From NCBI GenBank assembly GCA_905178155.1, contig CAJINV010000002.1:11348591-11412590 (forward strand): DNA of 64,000 nucleotides, read 5' to 3'. Under the pieces are notes generated by a model, which had not been told where the DNA came from, ran no database searches, and saw nothing but the letters and a program-made list of their open reading frames with translations. The DNA comes from Amoebophrya sp. A120 (taxonomy: Eukaryota; Sar; Dinophyceae; Syndiniales; Amoebophryaceae). The position numbers were made by a program, and so were the translations under genes. Positions 44,201 through 55,358 of this stretch are shown in pieces (within the stretch, counting starts at the first letter, position 1; every line of letters begins with the position of its first letter).

Positions 44201-46564
44201 CTCCTCTATGGTGTTCACCTGGTGCGAAATCCCACACAACCACATTCTCCTGCGGCAGAAGATTCCTTTCGGTCTGCAGTTCTTGCTCCCGCGCCGCCAG
44301 GTCAATGTGATGCACTCTAAGACGCTCGGGCACAACCTCCAGCGCGCCTGCTGCACCAGCACCCAATTGCACGTGGTCCTCGTCCATGACCATGTTTTGC
44401 TGCTCGACGTCGGGCACTGCATGATTGTTGGGCAGGTGCGTTTGTACTCGCTGCAGGACATGATTTTCCGATTGCCCTTCCTCGCCATCACCATCATCGT
44501 CCCGGTCCCGGACAAGGACTTCAATTTCCTCGACGACAGCAGCTGGAGCAGCACCCCCGCCAACCTCTGTAGCTTCCACAATACAACTCTGGTGTGCCGG
44601 TACCGTCTCCTTATGCAAACGCTGCAGCTGCGCAGCCCGGAGCTCCTTCGTGGCTTGCTCCTTCAGCAGAGTGGACAGCAAAAAGGGAACACGCCGGAAG
44701 ATGAAGACCACGTTTCGGCGGTCAGCGACTAGTGCTACCTTCATCACATGGTTGTCGTGCAGAAATGGGTGGCACAGGTACCGAACCTATTGTAGTTATG
44801 ATGTTGACAAGAACTTAGCTTAGTGACGACATGCAGAAAAATCGACCCTGCATGAAGAGCTACTCTAAGAAAAAAAGCCTAGAGATGAAGCTGCTCATGC
44901 AACAACAAGGACGGGACACAGAACCAGCATCTTCGCCCCAAGCGAATTGCATCTAGTATCTATAGCTAAATGTTGCTAACACGTTGCCAAGTATAAGCAA
45001 TTTGTTCACACCGTGGCGTGCGCCATGCCGTCGGCGTCGGGCAACGGAGCTTCCACAAGTAAAGTCTGCCGCTCGCTGCATTTGCTGGTGTAAAACCAGC
45101 TGCGCACAATATGCGAAAACACGCACTCGGCAGATTTCGGAAGGTGCTCATCGTGCTGTTGGACGAAGTTCCTGGAGAGTGTTATTTTTCTCTTCATCCT
45201 GGTCATAATGGGAAGATAGAAACGCGACGCTCGCGCGCGCCGTGGTAGAGACCAAAGAAAAAATGTCTGTGTATCAGTATCGTCCATCACGTTTAATCGC
45301 ATGCATCACGATGTTGATGATGATGTATTATTGTGCTGATGTACTAGTGAAGTCACATGCAAATTCGAATGCGTCTTTCCACAGGAAAAAACAAAAAGTT
45401 ATTGTACTGGAAGAAGTTTTGCGTGATGATCTTTTCCAGCTCCCCTTTGGCCGTGTTCTGGTCCTTTCGCGGAATGACGCGATTGTAAGTAATGCGCACG
45501 CAATCCACCCAGAGGTGAGGGGCGTAGGCGAGTTCCAGGAAACGCTTGCACTATCCTGCACAAAAGTATCGCGCTCGTACTCATTGCAACCATACATGGC
45601 AAAGACAACCACATGTACTGCTACTACATCTTTCTTAGGCAAATCACCACTACATGTTGAGTTTTGCTCTTCAGAAAGTTTAAGTTTGTACAAGTATATG
45701 TTGTATATGCAATCTTCACTCGGCCGTTACTTTTGCAATGCATATGCACACCGGCGGCACGATTCCGCCCAGCTCATCCGGGCGTAGGAAGGCGAAGATC
45801 AGCAGCCAATTGTCATCAGACAAGTCTGGATAGTAGAGCTCCGTCATAGTGCTTTCGTCGCGTTGGTCTTCTTGTTCAACAACAGGAGTGTCAATCGCGC
45901 CTTCCAAACTCAACAACTCGTCGGTGTTGCAGCCGGCTATAGCTCGTCCCGTGTCTTCCTGGTTTTCCTGCGAGTAATTTTCTCGTGACGCGCAGCTGCG
46001 CCCCGTGCCCGTGCGCCTTGTTGTTGTATGATTCGGGTTTATTATCTGCAGGTCCTGCAGTTCGTCTCCTGCGGCAACGCCAATGTCGTCCAGTCTATCT
46101 TCTGCCGCGTTTGGATTTTTTTGCCAGGATAGCTGCTGCACTCCGCCGTGACAGTACAAAGCAGAGGGAGACAAAGGAGACTCCGCCACTGCAAGAACCC
46201 CGCGCTCGCGGCCCGCCTCGCTCCGAGTACAACTGTTGACAAAAATGCTACGTTGACGCGTTTCCCTTTCCTGTTCTTCCGGAACCACACAGTTCCTAGC
46301 GGAAGATCCAGGTGGATCTGGGGGGCGGCCGTAACTTTCAGGATAGCTGGGAAGGGTAGAAGCAGAAGTGCCTACTGGCCGCTGCAGGTCATGCTCCTGC
46401 TGCTGCTGAAGCAGCCGCGCCGGAGTGGGAACGTTTCGAAAAGACCTGCTTCCACCTGAGGGTGAGGGTCTCCAGCTCGTCCTAGATGCTCGCTTATCTT
46501 CTTCTGGATGACGACTGTGGTTCGTCTGGTTGCTCGGCAGAATGTCGCCTCTTACGCTTGCCAT
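35236..46564 (-). CDS. F-box / pseudo-CDK / cyclin fusion protein with acidic tail
   Basis: Fifteen exons, every junction in phase, give about 2,448 residues (46564-45745, 45546-45408, 45198-45012, 44786-44158, 44011-42694, 42508-42420, 42078-41964, 41660-41440, 41124-41060, 40792-39527, 39329-39267, 38992-38385, 38296-38102, 37835-37742, 36773-35236). A polar N-terminus precedes an F-box (LSDDNWLLIFAFL, PPVCKRFLELAYAPHLW, ~250-290). A kinase-like fold follows: a PSTAIRE-like DGMAHATVRY, hinge HDNHVMKVALVADRRNVVFI, catalytic-loop HGNLDASKVVLD, PPEALLL, SDLWQCGLL and YQLFGLLGTP. HRD is HGN, its Lys and Asn are gone and no DFG is seen, so it is probably inactive. Cyclin lobes: MRSVLVDWLIEVHHKFKFEW, KVEETRP, TYTEDNIRQMEFDVLATLLK, LLELTILEVDYLLELPSLLA, AVHKKYSLPQFAQVS. 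The tail is Asp/Glu-rich. Alternative: the F-box part (stop at 45353) and kinase-cyclin part are separate genes. Confidence 0.75.
36779..37741. mobile_element. Introner, family A (copy 3), with nested insertion
   Basis: Left end TATCAAATGCAAAAATGTCT at 36779 and right end ACATTTTTACATTTGATA at 37741, flanked by the duplication ACATC (36774-36778, 37742-37746). At 963 bp it is far longer than its ~265-bp relatives because of the insertion at 37012-37688. Removal joins cyclin-tail exons 14 and 15 in frame. Confidence 0.9.
37012..37688 (+). mobile_element. Poly(A)-ended retroinsertion inside an introner
   Basis: About 0.68 kb ending in AATAAAAAAAAAAAAAA on the plus strand, flanked by the 12-bp direct repeat GCATGACAAACC (37000-37011, 37689-37700), which extends to about 19 bp with one mismatch. 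A target duplication next to a poly(A) run is the hallmark of LINE-type target-primed reverse transcription. No reverse transcriptase, long frame or tRNA-like promoter was recognised, so it may be a SINE or a retrocopy. Confidence 0.75.
38998..39266. mobile_element. Introner, family A (copy 4)
   Basis: 269 bp, TATCAAGTGTAAAAGTGTCT at one end and the standard terminus at the other. Target duplication CCAGT at 38993-38997 and 39267-39271. It interrupts the second cyclin lobe; excision yields EFDVLATLLKYGY, matching the cyclin fold. Confidence 0.94.
40798..41059. mobile_element. Introner, family A (copy 5)
   Basis: 262 bp, terminal repeats TATCAAATGTAAAAATGTCT and TATCAAATGTAAAAGTGTCT (inverted). 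Target duplication GGGTC at 40793-40797 and 41060-41064. It sits in the C-lobe of the pseudokinase after WQCGLLLGTL. Confidence 0.94.
41130..41436. mobile_element. Introner, family B (copy 2)
   Basis: 307 bp, termini TATGGAAGCGTCAGGTTTGA and its inverted relative. The GGCGG duplication is at 41125-41129 and, three bases away from the right end, at 41440-41444, so the right boundary carries an extra GAA. Excision joins kinase exons 8 and 9 in frame. Confidence 0.88.
42083..42419. mobile_element. Introner, divergent family C (copy 4)
   Basis: 337 bp, ends TATGGCACACTCAAACGTTA and AAATTTGAGAGCGCCATA. The flanking duplication is imperfect (AAAGT against AAATT when shifted by one base). Older than its relatives by sequence decay. 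It lies in the activation-segment region of the pseudokinase. Confidence 0.78.
45552..45744. mobile_element. Introner, family E (copy 2)
   Basis: 193 bp, ends TATCCTGCACAAAAGTATCG and CTTTTGCAATGCATA. Target duplication TGCAC at 45547-45551 and 45745-45749. It splits the F-box; excision gives PPVCKRFLELAYAPHLW. Its orientation is opposite to family E copy 1 relative to transcription, so either orientation can be removed. Confidence 0.9.
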
Positions 46565-47935
46565 GTCACTTCTGCTTTCGTCACTGGTGGTGCTGAAGCA
46601 GAGTCCAGCATGTCAACCAAACATCTTCTGGTTCTGCCGCCTCATTTTTATCTTCGTCCTCTGGGTCGTGGAAAGGACACCATCATACATTTTTAGCACA
46701 CGTGGAACTCGCTCGTTCGCATACGTGGTAGTGAGGAACCACGAAGTTGATCTGCTGAGGCCCCCACAGAAAAGATCTTCAACAAGCCCAAAGCGTTGCA
46801 GATCATACATGGAAATAAATTAGTACCTCATCATGCGAACATAAAAGGAGCGAGGCTCTTTATCTTATGGTTATGCTTGCAAGTAGTGCGGAAAAATGAA
46901 AATCCCGCTGACCCGGATGGTAGCAGTGCTTCATGCGGTTCTGGTCGCTAAAATTGGAGTCATCTGCAGCTGGTTGCGTTGTTTCTACGAGCTACTTTTT
47001 ACTCATACGACCACACATCAACACTAGAAATACAGAATCTTGGCCACGCCGGCAGTAACCAGATTTGCAGCAACTGCAGCCTTGTGATTCAAGATAGATA
47101 CAGAAGAAAGATCATGTTTGGTCACCTTGCTGGTCTTCAACAAAAAAGTAGGAGACCTTCGCTAGTATCCAAAAGTGGCAAGAATCGACCAACAGCAACA
47201 CTTGCAAAAACTACAAAATATCTTCATCAAACGCACACGCACTTTCGAGACTGATGACATTGTTGAATTGCTTGAACCGGCTCCAACATTTACCTCACAT
47301 GCTTTCTTCCGCGTACGTTAGCTACTCAGGCTTCGCCTTAGACTTGCACTGCAGGGGACGGGTCCGCAAAAATAATAAATTAGGTCGACAACATCGGAGA
47401 CAGAAATGCACCACCGTAGGCATCGACGCTGCAACTGCGTTCTGTTCTACATATCCTCCCAAAGCCAAAGGAGAAACTCTGTGCGATAATTCTTGAGCGA
47501 GAGCGAACAATGGCTTGCATTTTCTGTGACGAGCAGAACAGTATGTTCTTCCGCTGACAAGCGCCGCGCAATTTTTATTTCTTCTGCGATGAGTTGATGC
47601 GGTTTTCATCTCTTTATCCTTGCTTAATAAGCAGGACATTCTTATATGCGTAGTGATGTCATCCTGTCGTCAGGGCATTGAAATTCCCATCAGAATTTCA
47701 GGGTATTTCATTGCGATGACGCTACGAGAGCGACGCTGGAACGCGTCTTGAAAAAGTGATCAATGAACTGTAGGGGCAGCTGCAGTTGCGGAGGTTTTTC
47801 CATCGAGCTGCGGCTGATGCTGCATCTTCGTCTCGCGGAACTCGAACTGCACGGCGTGCAGCGAAGTACAGCCCGCGCCGACGCCGTTAAAGAACAATAT
47901 TGTAATTGTGAAAGAACAAAAAGTAGCATAGAACG
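46565..47935. other. Intergenic between the fusion gene and PAF1
   Basis: A 157-codon plus frame (47763-48236) overlaps the PAF1 3' exons on the other strand and is rejected. 47760-47900 is GC-rich and open in two minus frames without motif. Nothing else is supported. Confidence 0.5.
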
Positions 47936-50922
47936 TCACACGCTCCTCGTAAAGCCGTTCTTCTGTGCTGTGCCACAACTTCTAGCAACCACCAAGCCGC
48001 GGTCGGGCAGCAAGACCGCAACAGGTGAAGTCATGCCCCTACTATTTGGACAGACTGAACGTTTACACGTCCTCTGCCGCGACATCACTTTTCGTCCTCG
48101 CTTTCAGGCATCAGCTCCGCAAGTTTTTTGTGATCTCTTCGCGTCTCAGCTACATTGCGATCTCGCCATTGGATGCGCTTGCGCCCAACACCTGTTTATG
48201 TGTATATTTAAGTTTACGTCGCATTCATTGCAGTGAAAAGTATTTCTTTCCTCCATACTTTGGAACCAAAAATTGAAGAAAACGAAGCTACGCATACGGT
48301 CAGATATCGCGAACTAACTAAACTATGACAAACTTAGCGCTGGAGGGAATGCATAATAGAAGTACCAAATCCGGTGTGCGCGGAACTCTGCCCGGTTTGC
48401 AGCTGCGCCAGCATCTTCTTCATGATCATCTTGTTTGCGATAGGGAGAAACTTCACGGGCATCTTGCTCTTTTTTGGGGGAAACACCCACAGGACGGCCT
48501 TGTCGTCTTCTCTGGTGGCTTCCCATTGGCCCTTATTGACCCACATGTACCTGAGTTCAGTGGTGGTCACGAGTTTACTTCGTTCGAAGATGACACAGCA
48601 AGCCTCCAGCAGCACAGCCTTCGTCTCATTTCTCGTACAAGTGATTAACTGAGCAAAGAAAGGGACTCTTAGCTTGTTACCCTTTTCGTCGGAGTACTAG
48701 CGCAATCATCTGTATGAAAATCCACAACTTGCACTACCACTACGTGTGCGTCGTCGTCGTTACTCGCTAGTAGATTATTTACTAGTTTTCGATGCATACA
48801 AACATGGCGGCACACGGAATAAACTTACTTAAGAAAGAATAAACAAGTAATCGAAAAGTTCTTTATCTGTACGATCGGTCCAGCTTATGCTCTCCCCTGT
48901 CGTCCGGTTGTAAGAGGCCAAAGAAGCTCTTGGCCAACTTCTGTTCGCCCCAGAAGACCGAGGGATTTTCTTCCTCAAGCTCCTTGATGTCGACGTCCTC
49001 GTCGAAGGTGACTTGCCGGAAATCCTGGACCCAATTCGTCTCGTGGGGGACGATGGGATACTCGGCTTTCACCTGAATGCTGGGGTCCGTGGGGTGCACG
49101 GCGGGCCTCTTCACGGCGGCGAACGTGCTCTTGATGCGCTCCAAGAGCTCCTCCGGCGTCGTTTCCTCCACCGGCTTACGTGGCAAGTTCTTCTCCGCGG
49201 CTGTCGTGTGATCATGAACAACGAAAATGTGGTCGTGACAAAACATATACTTCTATCTTGCACAAAGAGAAGAGAAGTAAATCTCCACTCGGCGCTATTT
49301 GACAAGACAAAACTATCAATCTACAACACCGTCCATTTCACGGTGCAGCGTAAGTGGTCTCACTGCTTCAAAACCTCGCACCGGCACAAAAACGATTGAG
49401 CATCTACAAACATAGAGCTCTATTCTTTTTCTGATATCCTATTTTCAGGCATCAACCAGAGAAACGACTTGTCACGCATAAAGGCTTCGACTCAGGCATA
49501 TGAATGTCAATCAATGTCGACTGAAAAAAATGCAAGAGAAAAGCATATCCAAAAGACATCCAAAATTCTTCTGCATATTATAAATATTTGACTATAATTT
49601 TGTAGTTTGTAGTTTCTAATACACAAAAAATTATGCTATAGCAGCGCATTACCTTCGTGGCCGACGATGATATCGTCACCCTTGGAGAATATGTCGTTCT
49701 GGACGAGGATTGGTCGCCGCAAGAACAGGGCCTCGGTTTCTTGCTGCTTGTTTACCAGGCGCTGCTGTTGCTGCTGCTTGGTGTATCGCTTGCTGTGCCC
49801 CAGCGGGTGACTCGCGGGCAACGGATTCATGTCCCAATGCCATTTCCGCTGCGAGAAGGCGCCAATTTTGCTCGCCTCAAACAACAAACTCGTAGAAAAC
49901 GGGTCCACTTTTGTCACTGTTTAATTGATTCATTCGATGTTCTTTCCAGTTTCGACGATGTTGTAGGAAGTGGTTCTTCAATAAAATTTGTTTCGACAAC
50001 CATGATGCAGTATCTCTATCTTCACATATTAGATGAAGGCTGAATGTATGGTGCGTGGCCCATTGGTCGGCTAGAAACAATTTCAGTACGATGGTTTTCC
50101 TTCAAACTCAGCTCGTTGACGGTGCTGCTTGCTGTGCGTGCCAGGAGGTACTCCATTTTGGACCTGCAAACCGGCGTCGCGAGGATGTGATTGCTGTATT
50201 GCAGCGCGCAAAACATGGGCTCTGCCTGTGGACAATCCAAGTTCTCAGCGTGCTTGAATGTATGAAACCTCGCTTTGAAATGCTCCTTATTTATGTTTTC
50301 GGCGGCCTTGCGCTGCCGTTTCGCCCGAGGCTGGCCATCCGGAGGCTGGTCGTCATCGCCCTCGGCGGCTGCACCCGGAGGGGCTGCCGTGCCTCTGCGG
50401 GCTGCCGCGGCCGGTGCTCCATCGTCGCTGCGGTCGACGTCTGAATTGTGAAAGCTCGGACCGTAACCGCTTCCGCCGCCAGGGGAGTGTGCTGTGTAGT
50501 AGTAGGGGATAGTTATAGTATATAGTGTTCGAGTTTGTGCTTGGTGTATCAATGTAGGTAACACCAGAAGCGCTGACCGCCTGCAGTTGCAGGTGCACTT
50601 CTTTGTCGGATCTTCAAGTTCAACCACGCAACTCGTTGTTTTGTTGTTCCATTACTTTATTTTGATTCGATATTTCTTCCATGATGGTGTCGATGATGTT
50701 GGCAGTCGTGTGCCCTTTACTTAGCGGACTGCTGCGTGCTTGAAAAAATAACGAACAATATCGCAGCCAGTTTAAAAAGAATTCGAATACAACTACACAT
50801 ACACAACTCAAAACAATAACAAAAACAAGTATACATGACATTGAGTCGCCTCCGCCGAAATCAGAAACCTTGTGAGAGTCGCCCCTGCCCATGGAGTCGA
50901 CCTGCTGCAAGAGGTCACCCAT
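47936..50922 (-). CDS. PAF1: PAF1 homologue (RNA polymerase II-associated factor 1)
   Basis: Eight exons, all with GT-AG ends and matching phases (50922-50835, 50738-50625, 50491-50090, 49916-49653, 49200-48873, 48631-48366, 48191-48089, 48041-47936), give 556 residues, close to animal PAF1. PAF1 is a core subunit of the Paf1 complex, which travels with elongating polymerase and supports histone H2B ubiquitylation. By eye, characteristic segments appear in order: FCALQYSNHILATPVCRSKM, FLRRPILVQNDIFSKG, LLERIKSTF followed by AEYPIVPHETNWVQDFRQVT, then ELRYMWVNKGQW with VLWVFPPKKSKMPVKFLPIA, and a charged C-terminus. The identification is from memory of the family pattern, not a search. The last two exons are less certain; without them the protein would stop at 48334. 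The first exons are coiled and Ala/Gly/Pro-rich. Confidence 0.75.
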
Positions 50923-51560
50923 TTTGCCGACACAGAATGGTCGTCTCCCCTGCGGTTCCGGCTCCGGGTCGTGTACTTATCGATGTGCAGAGACTGATCG
51001 CTGAAGCTGATGCCAATCTTTTCGCTTGGCCAGTGCCTCGCTTCCGTCTTCTCCTGGTTCTTGCCACCCTGCTGAAACGAAAAATTGTCCTTGTCGAAGA
51101 AGTGCCTATAGACGATCGATATCGTGCTGCGCCGCGAGCCAAAAGAGCAGCGCGAAGATGATCTACTACTTGTTCGAGAGCGACTGGGGTCTATTTCGTA
51201 CTACTCGTGCAGCTACCTTGGTCGTGTCTCTGCGTTTTTCTCTTTCGGCACGACAGATCGGGACGCGGAGATCGTCGCACAGCGAGAAGGAGGACGGTGC
51301 CGTCAGTCGTTCTGGAAGTAGTAGTGCCTCTACTGCTACTACTATACTTCTCGCTACTTCTCGTCGATTTCAGGAGAGACGGGCATCTTTTACTTTTGGG
51401 GAAATAAGTGTAGGATCCATCGCTATTATTCGGGCCTATGGTGGAGTCGTCTGGAGCGTCTGTAGCACTATGATGTTGAAGGCTGTCGCGATTAAAACTT
51501 CTTGTAGTTGAGGTCGGTGTTCCCACACCAATTATGGTCTTCGGTGCTGCCACCCGTGGT
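50923..51560 (-). other. Open minus-strand region upstream of PAF1
   Basis: A stop-free minus frame covers about 50860-51110 (HFFDKDNFSFQQGGKNQEKT and on) in a different phase from PAF1 exon 1, and another covers 51191-51553 (Ser/Thr-rich). Either could be an upstream exon or a small gene. They could not be joined to PAF1 in phase. Confidence 0.3.
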
Positions 51561-54497
51561 CGATTCTAAAGAAAAGCGACGGCCGAGGTAGAGAACGTTC
51601 TAACAGGACGGGGTCGCGCAGAGCAAGAACTGAAACGGCGGCTGAGCTCCTGGGTCGGTTGAGAACCTCCAGCAGTAGGCAAACTACAGGTCGTCAAATG
51701 TCGAAGCAATTCCGGCCCTTACTTTTGACGGCTGATCACCTGGACCACGTGATCAATCGTGGTCGTTACGCTCCTGTGGGCAAAAGAACTAAATTCTACT
51801 TGGGTCGGAGGTCGAAGCGGCTCACGTCGAAATCACTGAAGGATGTAGGTTCACCAGAAGATGAAGACAGACATTTTCTTTACGTTCCGATCGTGTAAGT
51901 AAAACAAAAAATGTTACGGGCGATCATAGGAAAAAAAAGCTACGGGCTTAGTGAGGCATCCAACGAGTCATGATAAGGCACTCTTCAACATGGTCACACT
52001 GAAGACCTTGCACATACATACTACGCAGGTCCACTTCGCTCAAAATGTTCTCCTCTGGCTGGAAATTAAATGGTCAGGTTGAGAAAATGGAAAGGCGAAA
52101 CCGCGACAACTGTACGAAAAAAGTCGCGACGCGCACTCATTTTATCGGCAACGAACCGATGTTGTGTAGTTTTTGATTTCGTTCTTACGGTCAACATGCA
52201 GATGCAATTATTGTTATTCATGTTCTTCTTCATATATTACTGCATCAACTTTAAATTTACTATATCAATTTCAATCTCGTGTTCCGGAGCATTACCTAGT
52301 ACTAGTTTGTTCTTGACCGCCACTACTTTTAAGTACCCCCTCCGCGTTTCCCCTTAATGTGATGGCATACATATCCAATAATCGAACCACAGGCCGTGGG
52401 AATTAATAGAAGAGCACGGGCAAGACCTCAACGAAGAAGGTAAGAGCTGAAGACTTCTTCACTAAATAACCAGCTGCATTTCGTCCGGAAGATCGGCCAG
52501 TCAAAAAAACACACACTACACAATTGAGCATCAATGATGGAAGGGGCTTCGATTTTCGATTTCGAGCGAAATGGCAAAATACGAACGTTCTTTTTTGAGA
52601 AAAACAATTTGAGAGCCGCGAATCAATGGCAGATTTCATCTACGAGCTGGTGGCCTGCGATAAACATAGGCCATAGGAACGGGAACCTCAAATTTTTCCG
52701 AACTACTAACTAGAGCTTCAAGGGACCATAAAGCTGCTAAAACAAGAAAGCTGTGGCTCGCGGAGCTCAGTCAATCATGCGTTTGTTAGTCCCGGTCCGC
52801 CGCGTTTTTTCCATGGTATCTATTCTATTCGAGAGAGGTATGCACCAGTTGAGCATTTTGCTTACATGGTCGAGACACTGGAATGTAAGAACGAGGCTGA
52901 GCCAGATCCTTTAATCTTGAATGCATTGCATTTTGATTTACATTTCCTTTTCCATTGGCCAGAGAGCGTGTGTGTGATCATCTTCATGGAGTTTTCCTCC
53001 CGTTGAAGGTACTTGCGAGCAGTCTCAGAGTAGACACTCATGAAGATCGAGATCCTTCAATACTTGTTTTCGTTTATACTCTGTCCCGCATCAAAATGTC
53101 ACAACGCTTATGCATGCAACTGCTCCCAACCGAGGACGCCACCAATGAATCGTGTAGAATTTCCTTCAATTTGAAGCTGGGCTGAGGTAGCGAATCTACA
53201 ATTGAAGTGCAGTTCTAGGTGGTTCTCTGTAGTACGCAGCTCCGTTTAAAAGTACGGGCCTGGCACAGCGTCTTGTGGAACATCAAACACACTGAACAAC
53301 GTTGTGACTCGGCGGTCCAATACACGGACCCCACTAATTTTGTTTTCATCTTCATGCAGCTATGGAAATGATTTTTGAACTTCGCTCGTCAATTGCGATT
53401 ACGTATTCGTAATATACTGCATATAGTATAATTTTTTGATGTGCTGCCTGCTGAGGGTCATGCTCAGATCCGACTTCCTTGTTGATAAGCTGAAGATGCT
53501 CAGATGATCTCGATCATCTGCTTCCGTTTTTACAACACGGACGGTGAATTTAAGTCATTGTCGTTCGTTCGAGCTGCACAACTACAGGAGCGGCATATCC
53601 TTGTAGTTGTCGCCGGCTAATGTTGCTGCTGCCCCTCCTTTTTGATTTTACTCTGATCCAACGATAATAGGACCTTGCTCATCTTCCATGCAGCTTCATG
53701 TCACAGCCGCGCCGTCTCCTCGCCATGATGCTCACCTTGCTTTCGACAAACCCGCCCGGCTTTAGCTTTTCAACATGTCGCCCTCAAATTCATAAAACAA
53801 CTTTTTTCTTTATGTTTTCGCTATCGTTTCGAAACTGTGGTAGAAAAAAAAGAAATAGAATAGGAATACCAGTCGGTATTCTCATTAATAATGTGCGTGT
53901 GCAAAACAGGAGAAAAACTTGTATAGCAAACTGCAATGTAAATGATGTAAAACAAAAGAAAAAATCATCTCGATTTTTTTTGTCGCCCCATTCTGTCCAT
54001 GTTGAACATGGACACCGATACAACTCATGGTCATGCCCTCGACGAAGACCATCATTAACAGTCCTCACCCGTCAGAACGAATCTGAATGATTGATGAAAG
54101 CTGTCCAACTAGAGATGAAATAGAATTCAACAAGATAAATTGTCGTGGAAATGAATGATGAAATGGAAATCCTTATGGACAAAAAATGACACGTGTCCAC
54201 CTCCACACTTCTATCGCCTCCGTAGTTCTTCTTGCACAACGTATCGACTAACGACCTGATGCAGACAACGCGCCATGATAGATGAACTGTGAAAAGAAAG
54301 ATACTACAGGAGGAAGTGGCAAATCTCGGCGCAGCTTCGTTTTTATTTGCGCAGATGTTGTGGCTCTGTGTCTGAGCTGCCCGAAGAGATTCCACTCTCC
54401 CCTCCTTGCTTTGAGCTACTACTTCTGGGAATCGTAAGGTACTAGCGTGCAATTTCCGGCAAAAATTGCTCCCAAATTGCGTAGTCGTACTTACACT
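51561..54497. other. Intergenic, AT-rich
   Basis: Only short frames on both strands; no repeat, RNA or protein motif recognised over about 2.9 kb. 53398-53440 is AT-rich and 53800-53990 is A/T-tract rich. Confidence 0.6.
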
Positions 54498-55121
54498 TTC
54501 TCCGTTGTATCTCCGTTGTAAAAGTGAATGAGACAGCGACGCAAATTGATGCTTCACAGACACCTCAAGTGGAGCATCGACGTGAGGCGGGGGTAGATTG
54601 ATCACCCCCTCCGCCGTGACGAGATGTGGGTACAACAAGACTCACGCGGCGCTGTCCGTCGTCTCCCCGTGGTCCACTTCCTCCTCCTCGTCCTTCTCCA
54701 CGCGCGGCCCCGCAGCAGGCCGCGGCTTTCCCAGCTGCAGGAGCGGCAGCGGCTTCTTCGCCGGGAAAGGGTCGGCGAAGATCGTCCCAGAGGGCGAGAA
54801 GGAGCGCTGTTCTTCGGGAGCACCTGCTCCCGCCGCCCCATCTTCATCATGATGCCCACTTGCACTTCCGCCGTCGCCAAGAAGACCTTCAGCTGGATCA
54901 TCGCGCCGCGAAGATGAGAGCAGCAAGGGACTCTTCTTAGTGGCCGCGCTCCTCTGCTCCGACAACGATAAAAAAGCGGAACGTCTTGTAGTTCTTCCAG
55001 TCGCGCTGCTTCTTCCTGAGGAGCGCCTCGTCCCCGCCGAAAGCCCGCTGGCAACGGTGAACCCCGAACCAGCAGCCGAACTCGGCGTTACACTCGCGCC
55101 ATTTCTATCAAATGCAAACAT
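54498..55121 (-). CDS. Hypothetical Ser/Ala-rich protein (at least two exons)
   Basis: Exon 1 opens at ATG 55121 and runs to a strong GTGAGT donor after a Glu/Asp-rich end (EKDEEEEVDHGETTDS). A second exon (C-ATC-AAT... encoding INLRRCLIHFYNGDTTEK) follows a GTGAAG acceptor in the right phase and ends near a GTGTAAGT donor at about 54497, so more exons are likely. The first exon is low complexity (Ser, Arg, Gly, Ala), with one Pro/Leu-rich segment IFADPFPAKKPLPLLQL. No family recognised. Confidence 0.45.
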
Positions 55122-55358
55122 CGTGCTCCTTGGTCTTCAGAAAGAATGCAGAAAGTGCGTCCTCGTTGCTGCAGCTGCGACCTCTTAAAAAGTGTCGTCG
55201 CACCTCGCGCGACCGGATGACGAGAAGAACAGTGGTGCTGCTGCAATCTTTCTTGAGAATACATATACAACAACTGTCGTTCTATAAAACAAATGGAGGC
55301 AACAGTGCAGTGAAATCATTTGTTTGTACGACAAGAACTCCTACAGACCAGGGAAGCA

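Noticed and set aside
45006-45012. TGA at 45006 as the end of an F-box gene
   Set aside because: Possible, but a GTGTGA donor one codon earlier joins in phase to the next exon and creates a PSTAIRE-like segment followed by a kinase hinge. Kept as an alternative only.
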